The notes beneath the pieces are model-generated. The model had not been told where the DNA came from and did not search any database. It saw only the letters and a program-made list of their open reading frames with translations. A program made the translations under genes and the position numbers. Below, in pieces: positions 54,391 through 64,000 of a stretch of 64,000 nt of DNA. Where the stretch lies: assembly GCF_027172205.1 (NCBI RefSeq), contig NC_070607.1:67394831-67458830 (forward strand), read 5' to 3'. The stretch comes from Podarcis raffonei. Its lineage: Eukaryota > Chordata > Lepidosauria > Squamata > Lacertidae. How positions within the stretch are numbered: the first letter of the stretch is position 1; every line of letters begins with the position of its first letter.

Positions 54391-56076
54391 AATACCAAAC
54401 CAAAATGGGCTTTGAAAACCACCAGCCCAATCACCCTCAAATTACTTATGAAACTTTGCCACACAAGACCAAGATTCCTTTGCCCATCACTGCACTCCAC
54501 AACCACTGGGGAGCACTGGACATTTTTATAAGCATATAGACTCAAGGGATACAAGAGTCCTGGCCACTGCTCACACATATGACCAAGAAAGTGTGTCCTA
54601 ATTTTAAGCAGCAAACAGAGCTACCATTGTGAACGGTTCCCCAGCATACAAGCAATGTGGAAACAATTTCTGAGTATCAAAAGCCTGAAAACCACTGGAT
54701 AAAGAAAACAGGATGGAAAATGTCATTGAACGATCACCTCCACACGAGAGGCCATATACCTGTAAACTGCCAACAAAGGGATGGATGGTTGATTTTCCCA
54801 GGGACATCAGGCAGGCCACTGCTAGAGACAGTGTTAAGTTATGGGGATCTTTGGCCTGGTGCAGAATAGCAATTCTTAGATTTCATTCTGAAGTTACCAT
54901 GGACCCAAAACTGAACTCAAATAAAAGACACACAAATTAAATGTCAAATGATTGGTCCTCACTAGAATTTTCAAGTCTGCTTGGTATACAAGAAAGAAGT
55001 TACTGAGATAATCAAAATTCCAGAAAGGCAGCAGTATTAGCCTACAGCAACATGAACATGTTTTTTGGCAAAGTGCAATGCACCTTAGAGACTAATACAA
55101 TTGCACTGTCTTCACTTCCAGAAAAATGCCATCAGCTCATTCACTCCAGAGTTCTTGTTGTCCCTGCTGAATGACACTCACCCCCTTCTTGGCCAAAACT
55201 TCATCTCCAGTATTAATGATACTGGCTAGCCACTCTGCCTGCAGCAATAGTGGGCACAAGGTTGACAGGACACACCAGGTACATGTGTGATGCTACTTGC
55301 AGATGTTTTTCTCCATTCGGTCTAGCAAACAGGCCTGCCTACTCCTTTACTACTAGGACAAAAGTGGTTGTGTCAAAATGATATGCTTGTACTGAGAAAT
55401 GTAAGCAAGAAAAAAAGCTGGACAGGAACTGCTGATGCATATAATCCTGAATTCATAGTTTGTAATGTGTAGGTGGTACATATTTCTCCACCTCCCCTTC
55501 AGGCTATATTGGCACATTGCATTTAAAGAGAGGCAGTTATGCCCACATGCTATTCCTGTTCCATGAAGCCACTCTCTCCCCTAGATTTACTGTAGCTTGG
55601 ATAGGTTTACTGCAAGGAAATACTGTCAGCACTGGTATTCCCAAAAGATGGAAAGTAAAGAGGTAAGTGCTGTGAAAACAAGCCTGTCTTATGTTCCCTT
55701 CAGGAATATAAAAGCCATTTGCCGTCTTCCCCATGTGAAAAAGCTACACAATTAAGTCTGCAATTGGGGAAATTGCAACAGCATTTAGGAGATACAGAGA
55801 TATGAAATAGCAGACTGAGGTTCCAGCTAGTTCAGTATTATGCTTCCAAGTACAAATACATCCACAAAAGTTACAAGGGAGGTTCTATTGCACTATCATG
55901 AAAAACTGTTGATAGACCTACTCTTCTATTAATTTGTGTACAGCTTTAAGCTACTGGCCAGACAGCTGTTGGCAGTGAATTCCACAAGTTAAACTAAGGC
56001 ATTATATGAAATACTGCCTCCTTTGGTCTAGTCTGTTCCTAGCTACTGCTAGCCAATTTCATTGAGTGAGTCCATG
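54391..56076. other. Intergenic sequence, nothing recognised
   Basis: No gene or nameable repeat. Confidence 0.35.
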
Positions 56077-56084
56077 TTCTAACT

Positions 56085-56220
56085 CAGGCATCCCCAACCT
56101 GCGGCCCTCCAGATGTTTTGGCCACAATCACTCCCACGATCACTAGCGAACGACCAGTGGTCAGGGATGATGGGAATTGTAGTCCAAAACATCTGGAGGG
56201 CTGAAGATTGGGGATGCCTG
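56085..56220. mobile_element. Palindromic hAT-like MITE
   Basis: CAGGCATCCCCAACCTGC on the left and GATTGGGGATGCCTG on the right. Inner arms 'ccctccagatgttttgg' and 'ccaaaacatctggaggg' are perfect complements. The flanks TTCTAACT (56077-56084) and TTCTAATT (56221-56228) are an 8-bp duplication with one change. 136 bp, the same length and family as 37775-37910. Confidence 0.92.
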
Positions 56221-56235
56221 TTCTAATTCCCTATA

Positions 56236-56345
56236 TCAGGGTCAAGTCCTCAAGACACCTGCTGGACTTCAAGTCCCATTACTGCTGACCATTGGTCACA
56301 CTGGCAGGGGCTGAAGGGTTCCAGAGGGCATACTGGCCACCCCTG
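56236..56345. mobile_element. Degraded palindromic MITE
   Basis: 'tcaagtcctcaagacacctgctggacttcaagtcccattactgctgaccattgg' and 'ggcaggggctgaagggttccagagggcat' resemble a diverged copy of the neighbouring element. Ends unclear. Confidence 0.4.
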
Positions 56346-56469
56346 CTCCACATCATTTATAAAGCTACCTTGTGGACTTGTTTAGTTACTATATTTAAAA
56401 AAACCAAAAACCAAGGGGCCTCACGTTTGCTTTTGTTCCCAAGCAGCATAACACAGCCCCAATAGTTAT

Positions 56470-56545
56470 GCTTGTTCTTTTCTGGTGCAGCAATGTCCTT
56501 TTTAAGATGCGGTGACAATAATTGTTCACAATACTCTAAATGCAA
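56470..56545 (-). mobile_element. CR1 LINE fragment (about 25 codons)
   Basis: The minus strand reads HLEYCEQLLSPHLKKDIAAP, matching the [12 protein letters not shown] block of the CR1 copy at 44431-44995. Confidence 0.6.
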
Positions 56546-57024
56546 CTACACCACAGATTTATCTAATCTAGCTAAAGATTTCTGTTAGCGACGGCTTTGT
56601 TTCCATTTCCTTGCTTAATAATTCTCAACTGCACTTGTCGTTTTCACTGCTGCTACGCAATGCGCTGACTTCTCCTGTAAGATGTCCGCTGTCACCCCAA
56701 GATGGGCAAGCCCTAGCCAGTTCAGTCCCCATCAGCGGGTGTACACGTAAGTGTGTGGGTGTGGCAGGCAATTTGCCAAACATGAATCCTGGCAGGTGAG
56801 CACATCTAAACATACGAGAATTACATTTGCAAGCCTCCAAAGATAAACTCCGATTTCCTTGGTTTGCTGCCGTCATCCTGTAGAAGCTGTGCCCCAAGGC
56901 CATGAAGGTGCCACTGGGAAAAGAAGGCTGATCAGCTGAGTTTGAAGCAGAGCAGGCTCCAATAAAGTGAGTGAGAGAGACGACGAACCAGTTAAGAGGA
57001 AATAAGTTCACAATGCAACCACCA
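56546..57024. other. Intergenic sequence next to the ARL8A 3' end
   Basis: No gene or repeat recognised. Confidence 0.35.
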
Positions 57025-57042
57025 CCAACACAAAATTGTTAA

Positions 57043-57048
57043 TTTATT
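57043..57048 (-). terminator. ARL8A: Polyadenylation signal AATAAA (ARL8A)
   Basis: Minus-strand AATAAA, followed within 30 bases by a GTGTTGGTGGTGGTTG stretch (57030-57010), a good GU-rich downstream element. Confidence 0.7.
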
Positions 57049-58729
57049 GTTATTTAGGAGGCAAAAAATGTACTGTTACAAGATTCATTTCCCAACAGAG
57101 AAGGTCAAAAAATGAGCCAAAAATATATTTTAAAAAAGGAATAATGACACTTTACAATTCATTAAATTAAAAAAAAGTAAAATATCTCCTTGTGCAATTC
57201 TGTGAAAATGAGAAAAGAGGAGGGGGAAAGATGCAGTTAGAAAGCCCCCCCTCCCGCCCTGAAGGGAGCAGCTCCGTGCAGGATAGGGCCAGGCAAGGGC
57301 AGGAAGGGCCCTGCAGTCTCACACCTGTCCAAAGCTTAAGTGGGACGGGGAAGACACGGCCACATGCAGCCTGCTGCCCTTCACAGGGAGACAAGGGGGC
57401 TAGCATACAAAGCCTTTTAATGATCCTTCCCATGACCCCCTTCCTGGACCCTGTTGAGGCTGCTGTAGATTCCAGGTGAGCAAACACCAACACAGGGCAG
57501 TTGCCAACTCCGCTAGGCTGGATTAATACCCCTGACCAGGAATAGCTCCCCCTTGCTACCACAGCCCTTTACCTATAAACTCAAGCACCCTATTGCCCAG
57601 TAGGGTGTGAAGCAAAGCGTCTCACACACAGCCTTGTGTGCGCTTGAGAGAACAAGAACGCCCTCCTTCTACTCCACTGGTTTAACCCAAGACCAAAGCC
57701 TCACACCCTAACTTGAGGGACAGGCAAGTGTGTATGCTCAAGCCCTGGGCTCAAGGAGGGGGACACGCTCAAGCTTAGGAAACTGAGGGCAGCCCTCGCT
57801 CCTAAGGACTAGGCTGCGGCCTGCAGAAACACCTCCAAACTGGGCAGAGCACAATTCCTACCCGCTATGTCCTCCACTCTGAAATTTGCAGCAGTGGGAT
57901 ATGGATTTGAGGGAAGCGCCTTATGCCTTGTCCAAAGGGCTTTGAAGGGAACTCTTGCATAGATGTCTCCTCCCACTGTCCCTCACGAGCTGAGCAGGCC
58001 GCAAGCGTTTGGCATGAGCGGGAGGCCCAGGAACAGGGTCATGAGAAACCCAGACCTCTCCAGATCTGCTATCTTGCTCTGGCAGCGCACAGAACCCTGG
58101 GCCCTTATTCTGCCTTCACACAGTCAAGGGATGTGCATCATCCACTGCCTAGTTCTGTTCAGGTGCTGACCGAGAGAAAGACACCAGACCGAGAAGAAGG
58201 TGAGCACAAAGGCTGCAAAGCGTGAGTGCCCAGCATCCACCAGGCATGCCAGTTCATCAGGCAGGGCGCAGAGGGAGATGATACTGGGGGGGTTTGGGGA
58301 GCAAGCTGAGTAGGAGCCAAAGCTGCCCAGGGCTCAGCGGACACTGGGCAGGAGGAAGAGATGGCACCAACACTCCTCTATAATCTCAGACCATGAACAA
58401 TACTGCTCTATGAACCTTTCCCAGGGGCTCATCCCCTAACCATAGTGCTGAGCAGCTTGGGGCAGCAGAGAGGGGAGAGACCCCTGGATCCTGTTGCAGA
58501 AGGAGAAGGGAGGGGCTTGAGGTGGAAAAGAAGGAGGTCTCTTGGGGGAAGATACTGCCCAAAGCCCTCCAGCAAGATTCCAACTGCCCCTGACTGCTCG
58601 TAACATTCCCAATACTGCGTTTGGTACTTTCCCCACCCCATCCATTTCCTGCTGCCCCACCCGCACCACCCCCTGCGACAGCTCACAGGCCCCATTTAAT
58701 AACAGCAAAATTGCTTAAATTAAAAAATT

Positions 58730-58770
58730 AAAATATATATACATATATATATATATACTGTACACACACC
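58730..58770. repeat. TA/CA-rich microsatellite in the ARL8A 3' UTR
   Basis: Alternating 'atatatatacatatatatatatata', then 'gtacacacacc'. Confidence 0.85.
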
Positions 58771-59026
58771 GACGACAACAGAACAGTGCCAAAACCAGAG
58801 TAAGGAGCGAGGGGGAGGGGGAGGAGGCAGACAGTTTCTTTACAATAAAAACAGGAGTTCAATCTCAGCAGAAGAGGAATCTGGGGTCCCCTAAAAATAC
58901 CCATCTAGGGAGAGGGAGGTGGGCGAGAGGGTTGGAAAGAGCAGGAGATGGGGGAAGAGAAAGGAGGAGGTGCGTTTGGGCTTTTACAATGGCATCTTCC
59001 CGATCCAAGACCTGGCCAAAGGGCTC

Positions 59027-59076
59027 TCAGCTTCGCCGGGATTTTGAGTGCTGAATAAGCCACTGTAGGGTGATGT
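59027..59076 (-). CDS. ARL8A: ARL8A, last coding exon
   Basis: The minus strand reads (D)ITLQWLIQHSKSRRS and stops, residues 171-186 of the 186-residue Arf-like GTPase ARL8. This is helix alpha5, the end of the G domain. The acceptor 'cttgtgtttgacag' precedes the exon; the first two bases complete the Asp codon split with the previous exon (phase 1). ARL8A sits on lysosomes and links them to kinesin-1 through BORC and PLEKHM2/SKIP. ARL8B has the same C-terminus, so the paralogue is chosen by position beside GPR37L1. Confidence 0.93.
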
Positions 59077-59666
59077 CTGTCAAACACAAGATACGGTTAA
59101 TGACCATCATGAAAAATAGAAGCTTAGCTAGAGGTAAGGGAAACACACAGGGGCCTCACAGGAGATTATCAAATTATGAGCTGAGCTCATGATTCACTTC
59201 TGTAGCCCTGCTGCCAGCAGCCCAACATGTTGTCCTGAAGGGAATGACCTCTGCATGTGAGTGAACTTTTTCTCTACCATTGCTTTCAACAGGGGTGGGG
59301 AACCTATGGTCCTCCAGGTGTTATTGGACTCCAATCCCAACCAGCCTGAGCCAGCATGGCCAACAGGCAAGGAAAACAACAGCTGTATTTCACCAACACT
59401 CAGAGGGTCACAGTTTCTCCACATCTGGGCCTACACAAAGCTTTCTTGCGCCCCTAATTATTTATGGAGGGGGCAGACCCCGGGGGCATTCAGTGCCATC
59501 ACAGAATCAGTCCCACAGTGCTCAAAACACAGGAGAGCCAAAGAGCATAAGGAGAGCTCTCCCCATGGGCAGTCTTGGTGTCACGGTGCATTCAAGCCCC
59601 AACCATTCCCCTTAAAATTGTCAGGCACTCTGACCCTGCAACCTCCCCCTTCCCTTCTACACTCAC
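59077..59666 (-). other. ARL8A: ARL8A last intron
   Basis: The 590-bp intron runs from donor GTGAGT (59666-59661) to acceptor AG (59078-59077). It contains a half-copy of a palindromic hAT-like MITE at about 59290-59370 ('ggggtggggaacctatggtcctccaggtgttattggactccaatcccaac'). Confidence 0.9.
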
Positions 59667-59737
59667 CAATGTTGTCCTTTTCTTTGCAAGAGATTGAATA
59701 GCAACAGATCTCTCGGTCCTGGATGGCAGACAGGTTC
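59667..59737 (-). CDS. ARL8A: ARL8A, penultimate coding exon
   Basis: A 71-bp exon encoding [20 protein letters not shown] and DNI, preceded by the last base of a split Met codon and ending in the first base of the Asp codon (residues 147-171). SCK within [11 protein letters not shown] is the G5 box that contacts the guanine base. Acceptor 'tttttccttcag' and donor GTGAGT are both canonical. The sequence equals human ARL8A/ARL8B here at the protein level, so selection is strong. Confidence 0.95.
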
Positions 59738-59970
59738 CTGAAGGAAAAACAGAAGCACAAGAATGTCAGGCTTCCTTGGGGAAAGAACTACATACAGAGA
59801 AAGGCATCCACAATGAAATGGGCAAAACGTGCCTCTCTCCCTGCAGCAGTGACTCCTCTACATTTTCCTGCCAGTCCCATGTATAATATCCCACTTACAA
59901 TCCAATGGGGGCCTATACATGTGGATTCCAACACCCACTCATGAATATATGGAGGGTCTGGAAGGCATTA

Positions 59971-60184
59971 CAGTGGGTTTGCGAATGTGATCCGTGCAGG
60001 ATGCACGTTGACTACCCACAGCATTCGCAACCCACGTCTGCGCACCCGTGGGTTGTGAGTCAGCGCTTCTGCGCATGCGCGACTGCCAAAACCCGGAAGT
60101 AACCCGTTCCAGTACTTCCTGGTTTTGGCGGTCCATAACCCAAAAAAACGCAACCTGAAGCGGCTGTAACCAGAAGTATGACTG
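59971..60184. mobile_element. TA-flanked MITE, GC-rich subfamily
   Basis: Starts CAGTGGGTTTGCG and ends AGTATGACTG, with TA on both sides (59969-59970, 60185-60186). The interior is CpG-rich, with 'cgcaacccac', 'gcgcatgcgcga' and 'acccggaagtaacccgttcc'. Related to the GGTACC-ended family through its ends and the 'gcaacctgaagcgg' block, but the interior differs. Confidence 0.75.
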
Positions 60185-61674
60185 TACTTCATTCTCTCAG
60201 AAGACTGTCTGAGCTCACCCAAATAGACAGCTACCGTCAACCTATTATTTCTAGGTTATCCAACATTTCCACAAGATGTAAGGGAAATCTATTCCTCACA
60301 AAACCAACATTTCTTGTCACCTGTCTTTATTCCCCTTTAATTCCTTCGGGAATTCCAGTGCTATTGCATTGCAATTTTCTTTATTTAGTTATAGTAGTCA
60401 AGATAAACTACTACTACTTGTTTAGTTTATTCTATAAAACTAAACAAAATCCACACTTCATCTGCATCTCTCTATCCTATTATGCCATCGACTTGGGTTT
60501 CTATTCAGAGTTTCTTTAGCAATATATTTCAGACAGTCAGCTGCTTTCCTTTCCCCTCCAATAATAGCTGAAATTCAGTTTTTTCATTTTTTATTCTCCC
60601 CACTCCAATGCCGCCCCAGGGCATTGGGTAACACTCCTTGGGAAAGGTGCTGCTGTGCAAAAGCACCCAACAGCATGTGACAATGTGTATACATTGTCAG
60701 GAAAGACAATGGGAAGGGGCTTGACAGGAGGGGAGCTGGTGACTCCAGTTTTTGGTTTGGCCAGCAAAGCTAGCCCCAAACAGCAGCCCCATGTGAACAA
60801 AGCACCTCAGCTCGATCTCCTCAGTGGTGAACAGGAGGGTTATTACTGCTGGATGCAAGTTATCAAAATGTTAACCCTGGTAGACAAATAGCATGGGAGA
60901 AGGATAGCACAACTCCTGTCTAGGTCTTATACACATAACACATTTGAAAATTTTCTTTTTCCTCTCTCCAGCTCCCTTCTAATCTTCCAAGATGCTTGCC
61001 TTGAGCCAAGCTTTGTTTTCTTGAATTGCGCCATTTTAGCACGTGACAATCATGAAATTCCTAGACCTCCGTTCAATCACATTATCCAGCCAGTACCAAA
61101 AAAAGGAAAGATGAAAACACTGGCCTGCCTTTGGCGCCACCCTGTGGTACATCACATGGCTCCAAGGTATTTTTATTTTTATTTAAAGAAAAACAACAAC
61201 AACCTGACATCAAGTCCAAGGTTTCCTTGGCTCTTTGCATTTCCACTAAAACTTAAACAAATTCTGAAGCTCTATATCAATCATCGATCCAACAGAAATG
61301 GTAATGTGTCCTATGGCACCTAAGAGACAGGCAAATCACTAGGCATGGCTTAAGCTTTCACAGCTTAAGCCTGTCAGACACACAAGTTCTTCCTTGCATT
61401 GCACCCTATGTGCAGAGGAAAAAGCACTGTAAACCACAAGGCATATTGTACACCTCTGACATTCCTATGTAAAATGCACAGTACTGAAGTTTGTGGCCAG
61501 ACCTGCTGTGTTGCCAAGAGGGGAAATATTCCTGAAGGCTTGTACTCTTCTATACCACTTGGGCACATTCTACATCCATGATTGCCAGGATGTTCACTGG
61601 TGGATTTGTCATGGGCTGTAATTAACTCAGGAAGCCATAGGGCTGGGCAATATAGAGTGGTACCAATATAGATA

Positions 61675-61735
61675 CAGTGGTACCTCTGGATGCGAACGGG
61701 ATCAGTTCCGGAGCCCTGTTCGCATCATGACACCC
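61675..61735 (+). mobile_element. TA-flanked MITE, one-ended fragment
   Basis: Starts CAGTGGTACC after TA (61673-61674), continues 'gatgcgaacgggatcagttccggagccctgttcgcatc', and then breaks off. The inner sequence fits the GC-rich subfamily of 59971-60184. Confidence 0.75.
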
Positions 61736-62409
61736 ATTGGCAATAACACTCCCCAAATAATGTAATATGGAGCCCAAGAATGGGACACAGCCAGACAACT
61801 TGCCAATGCCAAGACAACAGGGTGCCAAGCACATCCAGTCACCAGGCTTTTGCTACTTTGTGCTCACCCACAATTATTTTAGATTTTTAGACTTCCTGGC
61901 CCTTCAGGTCAGTGGCAATGCTGTGAGTACACATATTGCTCCATATAACATTCCAACACATTCATGGCCCACTTTGAGCAATGCTATTTCTTGTGCCCAA
62001 ATGCCTCACCTCTCCCTGAGAAACAAAGGCACCATTATCATCTGGACCCATGAGAAAAAAGCCCCACTAAAGAAAGCGACAGAACATCAACTGTTGCCAC
62101 CTACAGCTCCAAGTGAGACCCCCTCCAACATGTTTTATCAATGAACTACAGGACATCATGGTCATCTGTATTCCTTGTGTGGTAGTTATGTCATCATTAG
62201 AAGACATCACCCTAATCTTAAATATCTATCTGCCGGGAAAAAAGAAAAAATGGGACTATGCCTTACAACAAACACAGGTGCCAAGTCCACTCAAGCAACA
62301 CTATTACCAAACCTAATATTATCAACCATACTGTTGGATGTTTATTCAACTGCTCAACTTCCAGTGCAACATATACCCACAGTTCAGAAATATGGTGCCT
62401 TCTAGATAA

Positions 62410-62505
62410 TGTTGGAATCCACCTCCTATCAGCCCCAGACAGCATGGTCAATGGTTGGGGTGATGGGACTTGTAGGCTAGCAATATCTGGAGGGTACTAC
62501 ATTGG
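62410..62505. mobile_element. Diverged palindromic MITE (half)
   Basis: 'atggtcaatggttggggtgatgggacttgtaggctagcaatatctggagggtac' resembles the right arm of the palindromic hAT-like family at 37775 and 56085. The left arm is weak. Confidence 0.45.
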
Positions 62506-64000
62506 CTATCATTGCTATGGCGTCTTGATAATGCCCTTCTGCTGCCCACATAAGATAAACAGATCTGGCTCTATATATGAAAATGCACAGACATAATTCG
62601 GACACAGAAATGATTAGCACTCGGAAACCTAAAGGAGAACTCTCTCAGAACACACTGCTGGTGACCTGAAAGTCAACATGTCTACAAAACTACTTCAAAC
62701 TACTCTAATATGAAACACCAGGATTAGATTTTGTAAGTGAGTTTGATTATATTGCATCTGTGGAGCTGTGGATTTCTTCTCCCCAAAACAAGAGTAGAAC
62801 TGGCATAGCTAGAAAGGTAGGTGATAATACTATGACAACCGGTGTGCGTGTTATTTCCACACACTCTCTACTGAGAAAAACATTTCATGCAGTTGACCAA
62901 GCTGGCTCTAGTCCACAAAAGCTAGTGCCACAATAAATATAAAGGGCTTTAAAAGGGCAACACAAGACTCCATGTTGTTTTTCCTGCAGCAGACTGTAAC
63001 AGCTACCCTTCTGGAATTTATGCCATAACCTTGTGAAAGGAATTAAGGATCTGCACAGCCCAGCCGTGGGGGTGGGGTGGGGTGGGGGAACCAGACCTGT
63101 GAGTTCAAAGCAGCCTTAAAAAACAAGCAGATGTCTCCCCACTGTCGTAACAGCAAATTTCCCCTTTAAGGAATGCAGCAAGAGATCCAAATTACTGAAG
63201 ATTTTTACAGCTGGAGAAATAGATGCCTTGGCCTAGTTCTCTTTTAGTAACTTGGTAGCAGCCTCTCATCTGTTGGAAACATGTGCATGTCTGAGGGAAA
63301 TAAGTGAGCAGTCAGAAATGCAGCAGCACTAAAGCAATCCTACAGCAGCCTTGCCAGTGCTGACAGAGCATGAGGTCATACCTGCCCCTTAAGAGAGCTT
63401 CATACAAGCACTAGCTCTCTTCCAGCAATTTATGTTATTGGTTATTTGCAGATTTATAAACCACTTCTGATTCTGATATGGCAAAAAATGGAGATGGGGG
63501 CAGTGATGCAGGTTTTCTGGAAATTTTTTGAATTCAAAGTAGGGTGATTTGCATTGGAATTTTTTCTGAAGCCCAAGACAGTGATCTAATACAGCATGCT
63601 TCTTTTACTTGCATTCAGCAAACAAAGCTAGAATCTTGCTTGCCTAATATCACATTTGCAATTGTCATGCATTCATTGTTATTAATGAACTTATGAAACA
63701 CTTTTCTGCAGAAAAGCAGTGCAGAAAATTTCACTTTCCACACCACTGAGGGAGACGCATGCAGATTCGGCAATGGGCAACAAAATGTACAGGACTTCTG
63801 ATTCATTCAAGAATGCTGCTGTGATCTAGGATTATGATCTTTCAACCACATCAAACATATCCAGATCCAATTTCCCAAACTCTTAAACTGACTTGTGTGT
63901 ATGAAAACCAATCAATCAGTGCAATGTGAATGCCTCAGTCAAGCTCAACAATGGTTCTTTTTGAGATGCAAAAGCCCACAGTAGGCAAATACCTGTAACT

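Larger units (their letters stand above)
57025..59026 (-). other. ARL8A: ARL8A 3' UTR
   Basis: From the stop codon (59027-59029) to the likely cleavage site downstream of the AATAAA at 57048-57043: about 2.0 kb in one terminal exon. It is free of clear SINE or LINE insertions, unlike its surroundings, which fits retained transcript sequence. It contains a TA-rich microsatellite (about 58733-58767). Its length is inferred from the signal only. Confidence 0.65.
59738..64000 (-). other. ARL8A: ARL8A intron (to the window edge)
   Basis: The next exon upstream (ending ...EKELIEKAT-type sequence before the split Met) was looked for on the minus strand and not found, so the intron exceeds 4.2 kb and exons 1-5 lie beyond the window. 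Inside are two MITEs (59971, 61675) and part of another at about 62410-62500. 60190-61670 and 62510-64000 hold no exon or repeat I can name. Confidence 0.7.

Noticed and set aside
59027-59737. ARL8B instead of ARL8A
   Set aside because: The visible residues fit both. Position tail to tail with GPR37L1 favours ARL8A; the choice rests on synteny, not on residues.
59738-64000. Further ARL8A exons in this interval
   Set aside because: I looked on the minus strand for the coding blocks for the NKRD, DAAD and WDIGG regions and found none; the exons must lie beyond the window.

Overview
This is vertebrate genomic DNA, mostly non-coding and rich in transposable elements. The repeats point to a squamate reptile: full-length tRNA-derived SINEs with a 3' tail of the Sauria SINE type, BovB LINE 3' ends, CR1 and L1 fragments, many small hAT-like and TA-flanked MITEs, and long CTAT and AAT microsatellites. 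A lacertid-like lizard is my best guess, but the species cannot be fixed from the sequence alone.

Two protein-coding genes are supported. GPR37L1 (orphan / prosaposin-linked class A GPCR) lies on the plus strand as two coding exons (36817-37596 and 46088-46897), separated by an 8.5-kb phase-0 intron, with a polyadenylation signal at 47342. ARL8A (lysosomal Arf-like GTPase) lies on the minus strand. Only its last two coding exons (59667-59737 and 59027-59076) and a 3' UTR of about 2 kb are inside the window; its 5' exons lie beyond 64000. The genes converge tail to tail, as they do in the human 1q32.1 region, and that order supports ARL8A over its near-identical paralogue ARL8B.

Layout: 1-36.3 kb is intergenic and packed with repeats (the next upstream gene in human order would be ELF3, and none of it is visible). 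36.3-47.4 kb is GPR37L1. 47.4-57.0 kb is the intergenic space between the two 3' ends and holds a 5'-truncated L1, Sauria SINEs and a palindromic MITE. 57.0-64.0 kb is the ARL8A 3' UTR, its last exons and an intron that reaches the window edge.

No new gene system, CRISPR array or operon-like module is present. The most interesting material is the layering of mobile elements, many with readable target-site duplications: a solo LTR and a BovB each inside a tRNA-SINE, a BovB inside an AAT microsatellite, MITEs inside LINE tails, a SINE with an internal inversion, a LINE with a 167-bp direct duplication, a 67-bp triplicated unit, and a 32-bp perfect palindrome.
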